NCBI RefSeq assembly: GCF_000375585.1
Contig: NZ_AQWP01000002.1
Coordinates: forward strand, 744,001 to 808,000
Direction of reading: 5' to 3'
Origin: Sinorhizobium meliloti 4H41
Lineage (GTDB): Bacteria; Pseudomonadota; Alphaproteobacteria; Rhizobiales; Rhizobiaceae
DNA: 64,000 bases
Shown: positions 16,684-24,465 of the stretch, one piece after another
Position numbering within the stretch: position 1 is the first letter of the stretch
How the letters are laid out: every line of letters starts with the position of its first letter
The notes under the pieces: generated by a model
The model's database searches: none
What the model saw: the letters and a program-made list of their open reading frames with translations, nothing else
What the model was told of the DNA's origin: nothing
Position numbers and translations under genes: made by a program

Positions 16684-17121
16684 TCACTCGGTGATTTTGA
16701 CGAAACCCTGCTGCACGAGCTGGATCGTGCGCGCCATGGCGTCGAGGTTGATCTTGATGTGGGGAAGGAGGTCGGCGTTGCCCCATCCGTTGACCTTGGC
16801 GGTCGCCCCGCAGAGCTCGACCTTCACGCCGACATCTATGAGATCGGAGACGAGCTTCTTGTACGGGTTGCCCGTGGCGATGTTGCGGGAGGCGTTGTAG
16901 GCCGCATCGTCGAGGGTGACATGGCCGGCGTTGGTGTGGAAGACCACGATGATGTCGGATGCCGCCTTCCAGTTCGCGATGTCCGTCGTGATCAGTTGGA
17001 GATGGAACAGCGCCGCGGGAAGATCGCCTTCGAACTCGAGGCCTCCGATGCTATGGACGGATTTCACTTCCTTGAGCTCGACCGGAATGTCGATGAAGAG
17101 CGCGCTTTTCGCTTCGGACAT
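16684..17121 (-). CDS. DsrE/DsrF-like protein
   Basis: 145 aa. Alpha/beta fold of the DsrE family: ALFHLQLITTDIANWKAASDIIVVFHTNAGHV near the middle, then VKVELCGATAKVNGWGNADLL. The conserved cysteine is present (ELCGAT), as in sulfur-relay proteins and relatives in which a Cys after the fourth strand carries sulfur. No partner sulfur-transfer genes are visible; the neighbour is an MBL-fold hydrolase, which often pairs with DsrE-like or rhodanese-like genes. Function inferred as persulfide or redox related. Confidence 0.7.
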   Translation of the reverse strand: MSEAKSALFIDIPVELKEVKSVHSIGGLEFEGDLPAALFHLQLITTDIANWKAASDIIVVFHTNAGHVTLDDAAYNASRNIATGNPYKKLVSDLIDVGVKVELCGATAKVNGWGNADLLPHIKINLDAMARTIQLVQQGFVKITE

Positions 17122-17163
17122 GGCTGTCTCCTGAGGGTTCAGACTGCTGCGACGGTTTGATGC

Positions 17164-17191
17164 CGGGACGCCCCGAGATGGGGGCGTCCCG
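17164..17191 (-). terminator. Intercistronic hairpin after the MBL-fold gene
   Basis: CGGGACGCCCC (17164-17174) pairs with GGGGCGTCCCG (17181-17191) around a 6-nt loop. It lies between the MBL gene stop (17251) and the DsrE gene start (17121), both minus strand. No U-run follows, so it may be a weak terminator or a processing site. Confidence 0.5.
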
Positions 17192-17250
17192 TTGACGCGC
17201 GGGAGGATGGGGAGGTACGCGCCAGGAAAACGGTTATTGCTGGTCAGGCT

Positions 17251-18216
17251 TTACACGCCCTCGTAGACCAGCTTGGTGAAGAACGCCGGGTCGATGACGA
17301 ATTTGCCCCACTTAGCGTCGAAGGCTGCAGTGGGCTTGGCGGCGACGGTCTCGTCTTTTGAACGCCCCTCGCGCTTGAGCGCCGCGACGTTTTCCCGGAT
17401 GGCGACGAGCATGTCGCGGAAGGCCTGGAGCTCCGCCCGGTTGCTCACGGGGTTTCCGTGGCCGGGAATGATGATGGTCTTGTCGGTCGAGGCGGCCAGA
17501 TTGGCGTCGGACGCGGCGATCATCCCGTCGATGCTGCCGCCCGTCGAGTGGTCGATAAAGGGGTAGATGCCGTTCCAGTAGGTGTCGCCAACATGGAGGA
17601 CATCTGCTTCGCCGAACATCACGGAGATGTCGCCGTCCGTATGCGCCGGGCCGTAATACTTCATGTCCAGCGACTGGCCGTTCAGCTTGAGCGAATGCTC
17701 CTTCGCGAAGACATGCTTGGGCACGCCGATGCGCTCCAGGGCCAGGAAATTGTAGTCCCAGTCCTCGACCCTCTGCACCTGCGAGAGATATTTGCGGGTG
17801 TTCTCGTGGGCGATGATCTTGGCTCCACCCGCGCCAAGCCACGGGTTTCCGTCCGCGTGGTCGAAGTGCCAGTGGGTGTTGATGAGGTGGGTGACGGGCT
17901 CGGCGGAGATCGCCGCGAGCGTCTTCGTCATCTGCGTCTTGGAGACGCTGATGCCTGCGTCCACCATGACGAGGCCGTCTTTGCCGTCCAGGACCGCTAT
18001 GTTGCCGCCGGAGCCTTCGAGGACGGTGACGTTTCCTCTCAGTTTATGGGTGGCTATCTTGGCACTGGCGGCGCTATCCTTGATGAGGCTCACCAAGCCG
18101 CGCGCTTCGGCGTAGGCGGCGCGGGGACTCATCCAGCCACTGGTAGCCGCGAAGCCCGCCGCCCCGATGCAGCAAAGGCAAAATCCACGACGGGAGAGCA
18201 TGTGTTCGGATTTCAT
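17251..18216 (-). CDS. Exported metallo-beta-lactamase-fold hydrolase
   Basis: 321 aa with a Tat-type leader (LSRRGFCLCCIGAAGFAA). The MBL zinc motif is intact: THWHFDHADGN (H-x-H-x-D-H), then the later His in GPAHTDGDISVMF, the Asp in HVGDTYWNG and the final His in IIPGHGNPVSN. Subtype resembles QuiP/SoxH-like periplasmic MBL proteins linked to detoxification rather than beta-lactam resistance. The Tat signal suggests export after cofactor loading. Co-directional with the DsrE and SDR genes downstream. Confidence 0.85.
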   Translation of the reverse strand: MKSEHMLSRRGFCLCCIGAAGFAATSGWMSPRAAYAEARGLVSLIKDSAASAKIATHKLRGNVTVLEGSGGNIAVLDGKDGLVMVDAGISVSKTQMTKTLAAISAEPVTHLINTHWHFDHADGNPWLGAGGAKIIAHENTRKYLSQVQRVEDWDYNFLALERIGVPKHVFAKEHSLKLNGQSLDMKYYGPAHTDGDISVMFGEADVLHVGDTYWNGIYPFIDHSTGGSIDGMIAASDANLAASTDKTIIIPGHGNPVSNRAELQAFRDMLVAIRENVAALKREGRSKDETVAAKPTAAFDAKWGKFVIDPAFFTKLVYEGV

Positions 18217-18309
18217 GGCATACCTTTCCGCAGCCGGTCGCAGGCGAGCCGACGGCTATCCAGCTGAATTTGTGGGAGGTAGGGCAGACCTCGCGGCCTG
18301 CCCGGGGCG

Positions 18310-20013
18310 TCACGCTTTGATAAAGGCCAGCAGGTCGGCGTTAATCACGTCGGCATGCGTCGTGAACATTCCATGCGGATAGCCGTCGTAGACCTTGAGC
18401 TTGCCGTCCTTGAGCAGCTTCACGGACAACTCCGCGGAGTCCGCGATCGGAACGACCTGGTCGTCGCTGCCGTGCATGACCAGAACGGGCACGTCGATGA
18501 CCTGGAGGTCCTCCGTGAAGTCGGTCTCGGAAAAGACCTTGATGCATTCGTAGTGGGCGTTCGCTCCGCCCATCATCCCCTGTCGCCACCAGTTGCGAAT
18601 GGTGCCTTCCGATATGGCTGCGCCGGGGCGGTTGAAGCCGTAGAACGGGCCGCTGGCGATATCGAGATAGAGCTGCGCGCGGTTCGCCGCCAAAGCAGCA
18701 CGGTAGCCGTCGAAGACCTCGATCGGAAGTCCGCCCGGGTTCTTAGCAGACTTGACCATAACGGGAGGAATGGCAGAGATCAGGACGGCCTTGGCGACCC
18801 GGCCCTTACCGTGCCGGGCGACCGTCTGCTCTCGAGCCGAAAGTGCTCCGTAGCTCCACTCGATCATAGCCGCCAAGGTTTGGTGACGGGGAAGAGCCGT
18901 GCGCCGCCCACCTGTCAGCAGTAGCAGGCGATCGTTCAGAAGTTCGGCAATGCCGCGCGTGCCGAATGCCTCGACCCGTGCCGCGGCAAGTTCGATTGCC
19001 AGAGCAATCCCGTCAAGCTGCCGACATATGTGCGCCACGACCGGAGCTTCGTCGTCATCGAAGGAATACCCGCTTCCGGAAGAGGCAGCCCGCTCCACGA
19101 ACAGACGGATGGCTGGGTATTTCAATGCGTCGTCGGCGGTCAGGACGACAGCCGATGGCGGCATGTCGAGAGGTGGGAGCCTGTAAACACTTTCGCCCTC
19201 CACTCGCAACGCTTCGCGACTGGTTGCCAGAATCGCGACTTCCGGTGCTTCACGGAGCAATGTTTCCGCCAGTCGTGCGGCGTCCTCGAGGATGTGTTCG
19301 CAGCTGTCGAAAACGATCAGCATTCTCTTTCCGCGGAGAAAGCCGATCAGGCTCCTCGTCGGATCGTCCGACGTCTCTGTCAGCCGGAGTGCCGAGGCCA
19401 AGATAGACGGGAGCAGCTGCGGATTCGTTATCGGAGCCAAGTCAAGGAAACAAATGCCGTCTTTGTGCGATGACAGGAGCTGGGCTGCCACGCGGATGCC
19501 GACCGTCGTCTTGCCCATGCCGCCAGGGCCGACGATAGTGACAATCCGGAATCGCTGGAACCGCCCTTCCACGATCTTGATCGCCTCTTCGCGCCCGATC
19601 ACCTGCGTAAGTTGCTTCGGAAGGTTGTTGTCGACTAATTCCCCCGCGGCAGGTTCGAGTGGCATTCGGGTGACCGGAGCAACGAACCGATAGCCTCTCG
19701 AGGGAACGGAGACGACGTAGCGGGGAGCTGTCTGGTCGTCGCCGAGCACCTTTCGGAGCAATGCGATCTGCGCCCTTAGATTGGACTCCTCCACGGCCGC
19801 ATTTGGCCAGGCCCTTGCGGTCAAATCGTCTTTGCTTACAAGCTCGCCCGCCTGCTCCACCAACGCGATCAGTATCTCGAGCGCGCGCGAGCCGATCGAC
19901 AGCGGTTCGCCTTCCTTCAGCAGAACATGTCTGCCAGGATAAAGGGAGAATGGCCCGAAGGTGACCGCGACGTCAGCTATAGCAGTTCCGGCTGGGAGTG
20001 CCTGCCCTTCCAT
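18310..20013 (-). CDS. Chimeric protein: winged-helix NTPase regulator fused to the C-terminal part of an alpha/beta hydrolase
   Basis: 567 aa in one intact frame. Residues ~15-105 are an OmpR/CadC-type winged helix ([30 protein letters not shown]). Residues ~135-393 are a signal-transduction NTPase ([14 protein letters not shown]alker [12 protein letters not shown]alker [12 protein letters not shown] sensor, [16 protein letters not shown]). There the usual ADP-binding/TPR continuation is replaced abruptly by [20 protein letters not shown] and the rest of a chloroperoxidase/arylesterase-like alpha/beta hydrolase, with its Asp ([11 protein letters not shown]) and His (GYPHGMF). The hydrolase's first ~100 residues, including the GxSxG nucleophile, are missing. 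The junction is at about 18820-18835. Best explained by an in-frame deletion between two adjacent genes. Confidence 0.85.
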   Translation of the reverse strand: MEGQALPAGTAIADVAVTFGPFSLYPGRHVLLKEGEPLSIGSRALEILIALVEQAGELVSKDDLTARAWPNAAVEESNLRAQIALLRKVLGDDQTAPRYVVSVPSRGYRFVAPVTRMPLEPAAGELVDNNLPKQLTQVIGREEAIKIVEGRFQRFRIVTIVGPGGMGKTTVGIRVAAQLLSSHKDGICFLDLAPITNPQLLPSILASALRLTETSDDPTRSLIGFLRGKRMLIVFDSCEHILEDAARLAETLLREAPEVAILATSREALRVEGESVYRLPPLDMPPSAVVLTADDALKYPAIRLFVERAASSGSGYSFDDDEAPVVAHICRQLDGIALAIELAAARVEAFGTRGIAELLNDRLLLLTGGRRTALPRHQTLAAMIEWSYGALSAREQTVARHGKGRVAKAVLISAIPPVMVKSAKNPGGLPIEVFDGYRAALAANRAQLYLDIASGPFYGFNRPGAAISEGTIRNWWRQGMMGGANAHYECIKVFSETDFTEDLQVIDVPVLVMHGSDDQVVPIADSAELSVKLLKDGKLKVYDGYPHGMFTTHADVINADLLAFIKA

Positions 20014-20209
20014 TGCATCATCCTGAATTACCGTTGAAAATTTGATGCGGACTGAGCGCTACGTCAGTCCAAAATTCGTGATTCTGAAATAAAGACGTCC
20101 CCGGCGCACATTTATGCTTCCGAAGAGGGACGTCGTCCATCGATTTTCATCGAGTCTGTCAAGATTACGTGGCTTTGGTCATGAGACCATCGGGAACGGG
20201 CCGTTTCTG

Positions 20210-21172
20210 TCAAGCTCTCGTAGGTTCTAAACCTGTCAGACTGACAGTCTCGCGCCAAAGCCTTTCGGCCCTTTCTGAATCGACGGCATAAGGGCGTACT
20301 CCATCGGGTCCATCGGGACTGATTGCCGCTATGCCGCAGTTCTCGCAATAGACACCGCCTATCGCTTCAAGTTCCGGCGCGGTGGCGCACCAAACCGCAG
20401 TGGAAGCGCCTTGTTCCACCGTCTTCATATCCCTGACCGGATCGATTATCGGTGAGCCGTCAGGCGCAAGGGCTCCGAAAGCGTCGAACTCGGCGCGGCT
20501 CAGATGGCCGATGCCGGCAGTCATGATCATGCCGGGATGTACGGAATAGGCGCGTATTCCGTGATCTACACCCCGGGCATCCAGCGCGACGGCAAAAAGC
20601 GCGTTCGCTGTCTTGGACTGCCCATAGGCCCTCCACTTCTCATAAGCACGCCGCTCGAAATTCAGGTCGTCGAAGTCGACGTCGCCCATTTGGTGACCGC
20701 GAGACGACATCACGACCACCCGTGACTTGCCCGCCGAGACCAACGCGGGCCATAGCAACGACGTCAGGCGAAAATGTCCGAGGTGGTTGATGGACAAATG
20801 ACCCTCACGACCGTCCGCATCGCGGAACAAGGGTCTCGCCATTACGCCCGCATTGAGAACAAGGAGGTCGAGCCGCTTTCGACGCCCGAGGAATGCGTCT
20901 GCGAAGGCGCGGATGGAGGGTGCGTCGATCAGATCGATGGGACAAACCTCAGTACGCTCAATGCCCTCAAGGGCTGCGGCGGCAAGGGAAGGGTTCAACG
21001 CGGGCACGCATACAAATGCTCCGCGTGAAGACAGCGCTTTCACGGTCTCCAAGCCAAGACCGGAGGAACCGCCTGTAACGATTGCTGTTTGCCCGGTGAG
21101 GTCCGAACGAAGTGCGACTTGCGCGGCCGTTACGGTGGGACCGAATGAAGTGTGAAGCGGCGTCTGGGCCAT
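20210..21172 (-). CDS. Short-chain dehydrogenase/reductase
   Basis: 320 aa from ATG 21172, which has GGAGGAAAA immediately upstream; longer in-frame starts lack a ribosome site. TGGSSGLGLETVKAL cofactor motif, LVLNAGVMARP, catalytic Ser in VVVMSSRGH, and Y-x3-K in AYGQSKTA. It shares its C-terminal pattern with the SDR at 15713-16636. It faces the left end of the integrated element; its promoter lies about 230 nt from the attachment site. Substrate unknown. Confidence 0.88.
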   Translation of the reverse strand: MAQTPLHTSFGPTVTAAQVALRSDLTGQTAIVTGGSSGLGLETVKALSSRGAFVCVPALNPSLAAAALEGIERTEVCPIDLIDAPSIRAFADAFLGRRKRLDLLVLNAGVMARPLFRDADGREGHLSINHLGHFRLTSLLWPALVSAGKSRVVVMSSRGHQMGDVDFDDLNFERRAYEKWRAYGQSKTANALFAVALDARGVDHGIRAYSVHPGMIMTAGIGHLSRAEFDAFGALAPDGSPIIDPVRDMKTVEQGASTAVWCATAPELEAIGGVYCENCGIAAISPDGPDGVRPYAVDSERAERLWRETVSLTGLEPTRA

Positions 21173-21405
21173 TTTTCCTCCGCGCGTTGAACGTCTCGGG
21201 AACCGGGCGCACCCAGTTGATAGCCGGTTGGGGCGGAACTGGCGAGAGGGCTCGATATTGGAGGGAGTGCGGCCCCGCATGCGGGTTGCTGGCGAATGAA
21301 AAAGGGGCGGCCATCGAGCCGCCTTGTTCTTTGCCCGGAGGGTTTACCCAAAGGTTTTCCAAATTTTCTGGAAAATCCGCCATGTAAATCATTGAAAAAA
21401 AAGAA

Positions 21406-21424
21406 AAATGGTGGGCCCGGAGGG
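21406..21424. repeat. attL, tRNA-distal attachment repeat
   Basis: 19-bp exact copy of the tRNA 3'-end sequence at 41878-41896. Flanks differ on both sides (A versus G before; CCTGCC versus ACTCGA after). Only the acceptor-stem end of the tRNA is duplicated. Confidence 0.88.
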
Positions 21425-21577
21425 CCTGCCGAATTCGAGCAAAATCAGCCGCTTAACCCCGTGTGGGACGAAAACTCACCTTCATAATAATCAACGGCTT
21501 AACAAAGCCTCCGTCCCACTTTTTCCGGCCGTTTTCGGCCCCTCTTTCCCGCTCGTATTGCGCCCAGGGAGACGCGC
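21425..21577 (+). promoter_or_regulatory. Left-end non-coding region with inverted repeat: candidate oriT and/or integrase arm sites
   Basis: GTGGGACG at 21463-21470 and CGTCCCAC at 21512-21519 form an inverted repeat. GTCCCACTTT at 21513-21522 recurs at 41801-41810, just inside the right end. Near-repeats CCGCTTAAC (21449) and CGGCTTAAC (21495) also occur. The region lies between attL and the first element gene, upstream of the mobilization genes, where an origin of transfer or integrase arm sites are expected. AGGGAGA before 21578 is the ribosome site. Confidence 0.45.
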
Positions 21578-22339
21578 ATGAGCTGGGCGCGGCCATTCCG
21601 GGACGTGAAGCTGCAATGGCTTCAGCAGTTGAGCTGCGACAAGGATTTGAGCGACAACGCGCGGTCCGTGGCGCTCTATATCGTCACCACGCATTTGAAC
21701 GGCCACACCGAGAAGGCGTGGCCGTCCTATCAAACGATTGCCGACGCGACCGGCAAGAGCGTCAAGACCATTCAGCGCGCCGTCCGTGAACTTGAGGTCA
21801 AAGGATGGTTCGAGGTCCAGCGCGGAAATGGCGTAGGGCACAATACGGAATATCGTCCCTCAGCGGCGTCGATTTTACGCGCATCGGACGCCCGCGAAAA
21901 GACGGACAAGATTGTCACCCTTTACCCCGAGAAAGGCGGTCAAATCCGTCCGGCAAGGCGGTCAGATGTGTCCGGTGAAGGGGGACAGATATGTCCACCA
22001 AACCCAGAGAAAGAAAAAATAAATAAACCTAACCCGCGCGAGTACGCCCCGCCGCGCGTCGAGACGCGGCGAGCCATCCCGCTCGTTTTCGTCGCCGAGA
22101 CCAAGGCGGATCAGGTCGAGCAATGGCGCACCTGGTTGCGCCGTCACGGTCTCCCATCGATCGAAATCTTGGGCTTGCGAACGGTGAAAACCGGGAAGCC
22201 GGGTTATGCCTTGCCGGGCTATTGGCCACCGGATGAGGCAAACCCGAGCGCACTGGATTGGATCGCATTCTTCAGCCGACGCCATAATCACATCGCCGAT
22301 GAAACCGCCCGACAAACCGACCTTCGGAAGGCTTCATGA
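21578..22339 (+). CDS. Helix-turn-helix replication-initiator-like protein
   Basis: 253 aa. The N-terminal HTH_36 domain is clear: DNARSVALYIVTTHLNGHTE, WPSYQTIADATGKSVKTIQR, AVRELEVKGWFEV. This winged-helix type occurs in plasmid and phage replication proteins and in element-encoded regulators. The middle is low-complexity and Pro/Lys-rich (NPEKEKINKPNPREY). The C-terminal half has VEQWRTWLRRHGLPSIEI and is unrecognised. ATG with AGGGAGA upstream. Its stop overlaps the mobC start (ATGA). Could give the excised circle limited replication, or simply regulate mobilization. Confidence 0.7.
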   Translation: MSWARPFRDVKLQWLQQLSCDKDLSDNARSVALYIVTTHLNGHTEKAWPSYQTIADATGKSVKTIQRAVRELEVKGWFEVQRGNGVGHNTEYRPSAASILRASDAREKTDKIVTLYPEKGGQIRPARRSDVSGEGGQICPPNPEKEKINKPNPREYAPPRVETRRAIPLVFVAETKADQVEQWRTWLRRHGLPSIEILGLRTVKTGKPGYALPGYWPPDEANPSALDWIAFFSRRHNHIADETARQTDLRKAS

Positions 22340-22818
22340 CGGCTGGCGATTTGAAGGGAGCAAGGCGACCCCTGTCATACGGCGAGCCGTCCGACAGGGA
22401 GCCTTGTGAGGGGAGGCAAGCCTCCCCTTCAAACCCCACCAAGAGCACGCGGCGATCGCCCAAAGGCGAACTCAATGCCGTCGTGGTTTTCCGCTGCACT
22501 GCATCGGAAAAGCAGGCGCTGACCGCACGCGCGGCGCGGGCCGGCCTGCCCTTCGCCTTGCTGATGCGGGAAGCGCTTGGCCTCACCGAGGCGCGCCGCC
22601 GCCGTCCGGTCCCTAAGGTGGACCCGGAACTGGTGCGCGCCGTCGCACGGATCGGTGGCAACCTCAACCAGATTGCGCGATGGCTGAACACGGCCCAGGC
22701 TCAGGGCCAACTGTCCGCCATCGACGCAATCACGGTTGCCGCCCGCCTGGTCGCCATCGAGCGAGCGCTATCGGAAACCCTTGAGCAGTTCACGGCCAAG
22801 GATGGCGCGCCGTGCTGA
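22336..22818 (+). CDS. mobC: MobC-like relaxosome accessory protein
   Basis: 160 aa. The C-terminal half carries the MobC signature LVRAVARIGGNLNQIARWLN (about residues 99-118) and a preceding ribbon-helix-helix-like region (VVFRCTASEKQALTARAARA). MobC proteins bind oriT and help the relaxase open it. Overlaps the preceding gene by 4 nt and the relaxase start by 7 nt, so the three are translationally coupled. The N-terminal ~45 residues are Pro/Arg/Ser-rich and probably disordered. Confidence 0.85.
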   Translation: MTAGDLKGARRPLSYGEPSDREPCEGRQASPSNPTKSTRRSPKGELNAVVVFRCTASEKQALTARAARAGLPFALLMREALGLTEARRRRPVPKVDPELVRAVARIGGNLNQIARWLNTAQAQGQLSAIDAITVAARLVAIERALSETLEQFTAKDGAPC

Positions 22819-24437
22819 TCAAGTTCTTCCGAAACGGCCAGGGCGGCGGATCGGGACCGGTTGACTATCTGGTCGAGCGCGACGTCGTCGCCTACGACCA
22901 GAACCGCAACGCGATCCGCGACGAGCGCGGCAACGTCATGCTGTTTGCCCGCGAGCCTCTGCCGGAGGTGCTGCGTGGCGATGCAGACCGCATGCGCGCG
23001 CTGATCGACGCCTGCCCGCACAAGTGGACCTATCGCGCCGGCGTCATAGCCTTCACGGCGGGAGACGCGCCGAACCCTGTCCAGCAACGGCAGGTGATGG
23101 ACGCCTTCGAGAGCCTTGCCTTTGCCGGCCTCGAACCGGATCAGCACGATATGCTTTGGGTCCGCCATACCCACGAGGGCCGCGTCGAACTGCATTTCGT
23201 GACACCGCGCATGGAGTTGGCGAGCGGGCGCAGCCTCAACATCGCGCCGCCCGGCTACCAGAAGCATTACGACGCCATGCGCGATGCTCTGAACAAGGAA
23301 CACGGCTGGAACGACCCGATGGCGCCGGAGCGCTCCCGCGAGACAGTCAGCCTCATCGAAAGCGTCAGGCGCGGCGATGCGCGCGAACTGATCCACGACT
23401 GGATCGTCCAGCGCATCGAGACCGGCCAAATCCATGACCGTCCCAGCATGACCGAAGCCTTGACGGCGGCGGGTTTCGACCTGCCGCGCGCCGGCAAAAA
23501 CTACATCACTGTGCGCGATCCGGAGACGGACGAGCGCTGGCGCCTAAAAGGAGACCTGTTCCGTGAAGACTGGACCCGAAAGAATGCCCTTGAGCGAGCG
23601 CTTGAAAGACCGGCTGGCGAGCCCGGCCGCTCCGGAAGCCGGCTCGACGCCATCGCCATCGATGAGCTTCGAGACCGATTGGAGCGAAGCCTTGAAGCGC
23701 GCGCAAGCTACAATCGAGACCGATATCCGCAACTTCACAGACGCGAACCGCCAGCACTTGAGCGAGGCACTGGCGACGACCGAGGTGGACGTGAACCGGC
23801 TTCGATCGATGTTGCAGCCGTTCTTCCTGACCATGGGCGCGGTGGCACTGCTGATCGTCCTTTTGAGCTTCACCGCGAGCTGGTTTTGGGCGGGTCAGAT
23901 GATCGAGCGCGCCCAGAGCGCCAGCCTCTGGCAGATGGGCTTGCAGATCAACCAGACCGGCAACGGCAAAGTCCTGACCTGGGACGTCAACCGCCTTCAG
24001 CTGATCACCTGCCAGGCCGGGACCGCCAAAACGCCATGCCTGAAGATCGCCCAGGGAGATTGACCGATGACCGAAACCACCAGACCACCGACGCCCGAGA
24101 GCCTGTCGCCGCTGGAGCGCGAATTGCTGGGTTACGTCGAGACGTTGATGAACGCCTTGAGCAGCGGAACCGCGCAGTTCGAGGCGCTGGAGAAACGCTC
24201 GACCGACATGATCGAAAACCGGCAAGCGGCCTTGGAAGGATCGCTGAAATCGCTCATCGCGTCACAGGCTACCTTCATGAACGCTTGGCTCGCCTCCGGC
24301 AATCATTCCAGCGGCACGACCTCGACCGAGCTGGCGGAAGCGTTCGCCCTGCTGGAGCAAGCCGAAGCGATGCTGGAGGCGGTCGCGCCAACGACGTGAC
24401 AACCCGATCGCCCGCGTCCGGTCGCGGCCGCGTCTGA
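22812..24437 (+). CDS. mobA: MbeA-like relaxase (ColE1/MOBP-HEN type, variant motif)
   Basis: 541 aa from GTG 22812, overlapping mobC. The start KFFRNGQGGGSGPVDYLVE is the hallmark of ColE1 MbeA-type relaxases. The third motif, H-E-N in ColE1 (H...RLELNF), reads HTHEGRVELHF here (H119, E126, H128), so the Asn is replaced by His. Residues ~1-255 are the nicking domain. Beyond that the chain becomes extremely Arg/Asp/Pro-rich and low-complexity, because two further genes are read in another frame over the same DNA (23563-24063, 24067-24399). Nicks oriT and pilots the DNA strand in conjugation using a mating pore from another element. Confidence 0.88.
   Translation: MLIKFFRNGQGGGSGPVDYLVERDVVAYDQNRNAIRDERGNVMLFAREPLPEVLRGDADRMRALIDACPHKWTYRAGVIAFTAGDAPNPVQQRQVMDAFESLAFAGLEPDQHDMLWVRHTHEGRVELHFVTPRMELASGRSLNIAPPGYQKHYDAMRDALNKEHGWNDPMAPERSRETVSLIESVRRGDARELIHDWIVQRIETGQIHDRPSMTEALTAAGFDLPRAGKNYITVRDPETDERWRLKGDLFREDWTRKNALERALERPAGEPGRSGSRLDAIAIDELRDRLERSLEARASYNRDRYPQLHRREPPALERGTGDDRGGREPASIDVAAVLPDHGRGGTADRPFELHRELVLGGSDDRARPERQPLADGLADQPDRQRQSPDLGRQPPSADHLPGRDRQNAMPEDRPGRLTDDRNHQTTDAREPVAAGARIAGLRRDVDERLEQRNRAVRGAGETLDRHDRKPASGLGRIAEIAHRVTGYLHERLARLRQSFQRHDLDRAGGSVRPAGASRSDAGGGRANDVTTRSPASGRGRV
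23563..24063 (+). CDS. mobB: MbeB-like mobilization protein nested in the relaxase gene
   Basis: 166 aa, read in a different frame wholly within mobA. GTG 23563 has AAAAGGAG at 23546-23553, 9 nt upstream; ATG 23584 is an alternative. Amphipathic helices (WSEALKRAQATIETDIRNFT, LSEALATTEVDVNRLRSML) are followed by one membrane segment (about residues 88-110, MGAVALLIVLLSFTASWFWA). This arrangement is the one known for mbeB inside ColE1 mbeA. The membrane anchor could tether the relaxosome. The coding look is better in this frame than in the overlapping relaxase tail. Confidence 0.75.
   Translation: MKTGPERMPLSERLKDRLASPAAPEAGSTPSPSMSFETDWSEALKRAQATIETDIRNFTDANRQHLSEALATTEVDVNRLRSMLQPFFLTMGAVALLIVLLSFTASWFWAGQMIERAQSASLWQMGLQINQTGNGKVLTWDVNRLQLITCQAGTAKTPCLKIAQGD
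24067..24399 (+). CDS. mobD: MbeD-like mobilization protein nested in the relaxase gene
   Basis: 110 aa, ATG 24067, three bases after the mobB stop, with CAGGGAG upstream. Helical and Leu/Ala/Glu-rich (SPLERELLGYVETLMNALSS, LEEALEKRSTDMIENRQ-like stretch), consistent with a coiled coil. ColE1 mbeD is likewise a small coiled-coil gene nested in the relaxase gene, and is linked to entry exclusion and mobilization. Ends 38 nt before the relaxase stop. Confidence 0.65.
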   Translation: MTETTRPPTPESLSPLERELLGYVETLMNALSSGTAQFEALEKRSTDMIENRQAALEGSLKSLIASQATFMNAWLASGNHSSGTTSTELAEAFALLEQAEAMLEAVAPTT

Positions 24438-24465
24438 TTTTCGTTCCTGTCCGGAGTTTTGACCC

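Noticed and set aside
21296..21487. 63-codon open frame across attL
   Set aside because: It spans the attachment site and is Lys/Pro-rich without motifs; junction artefact.
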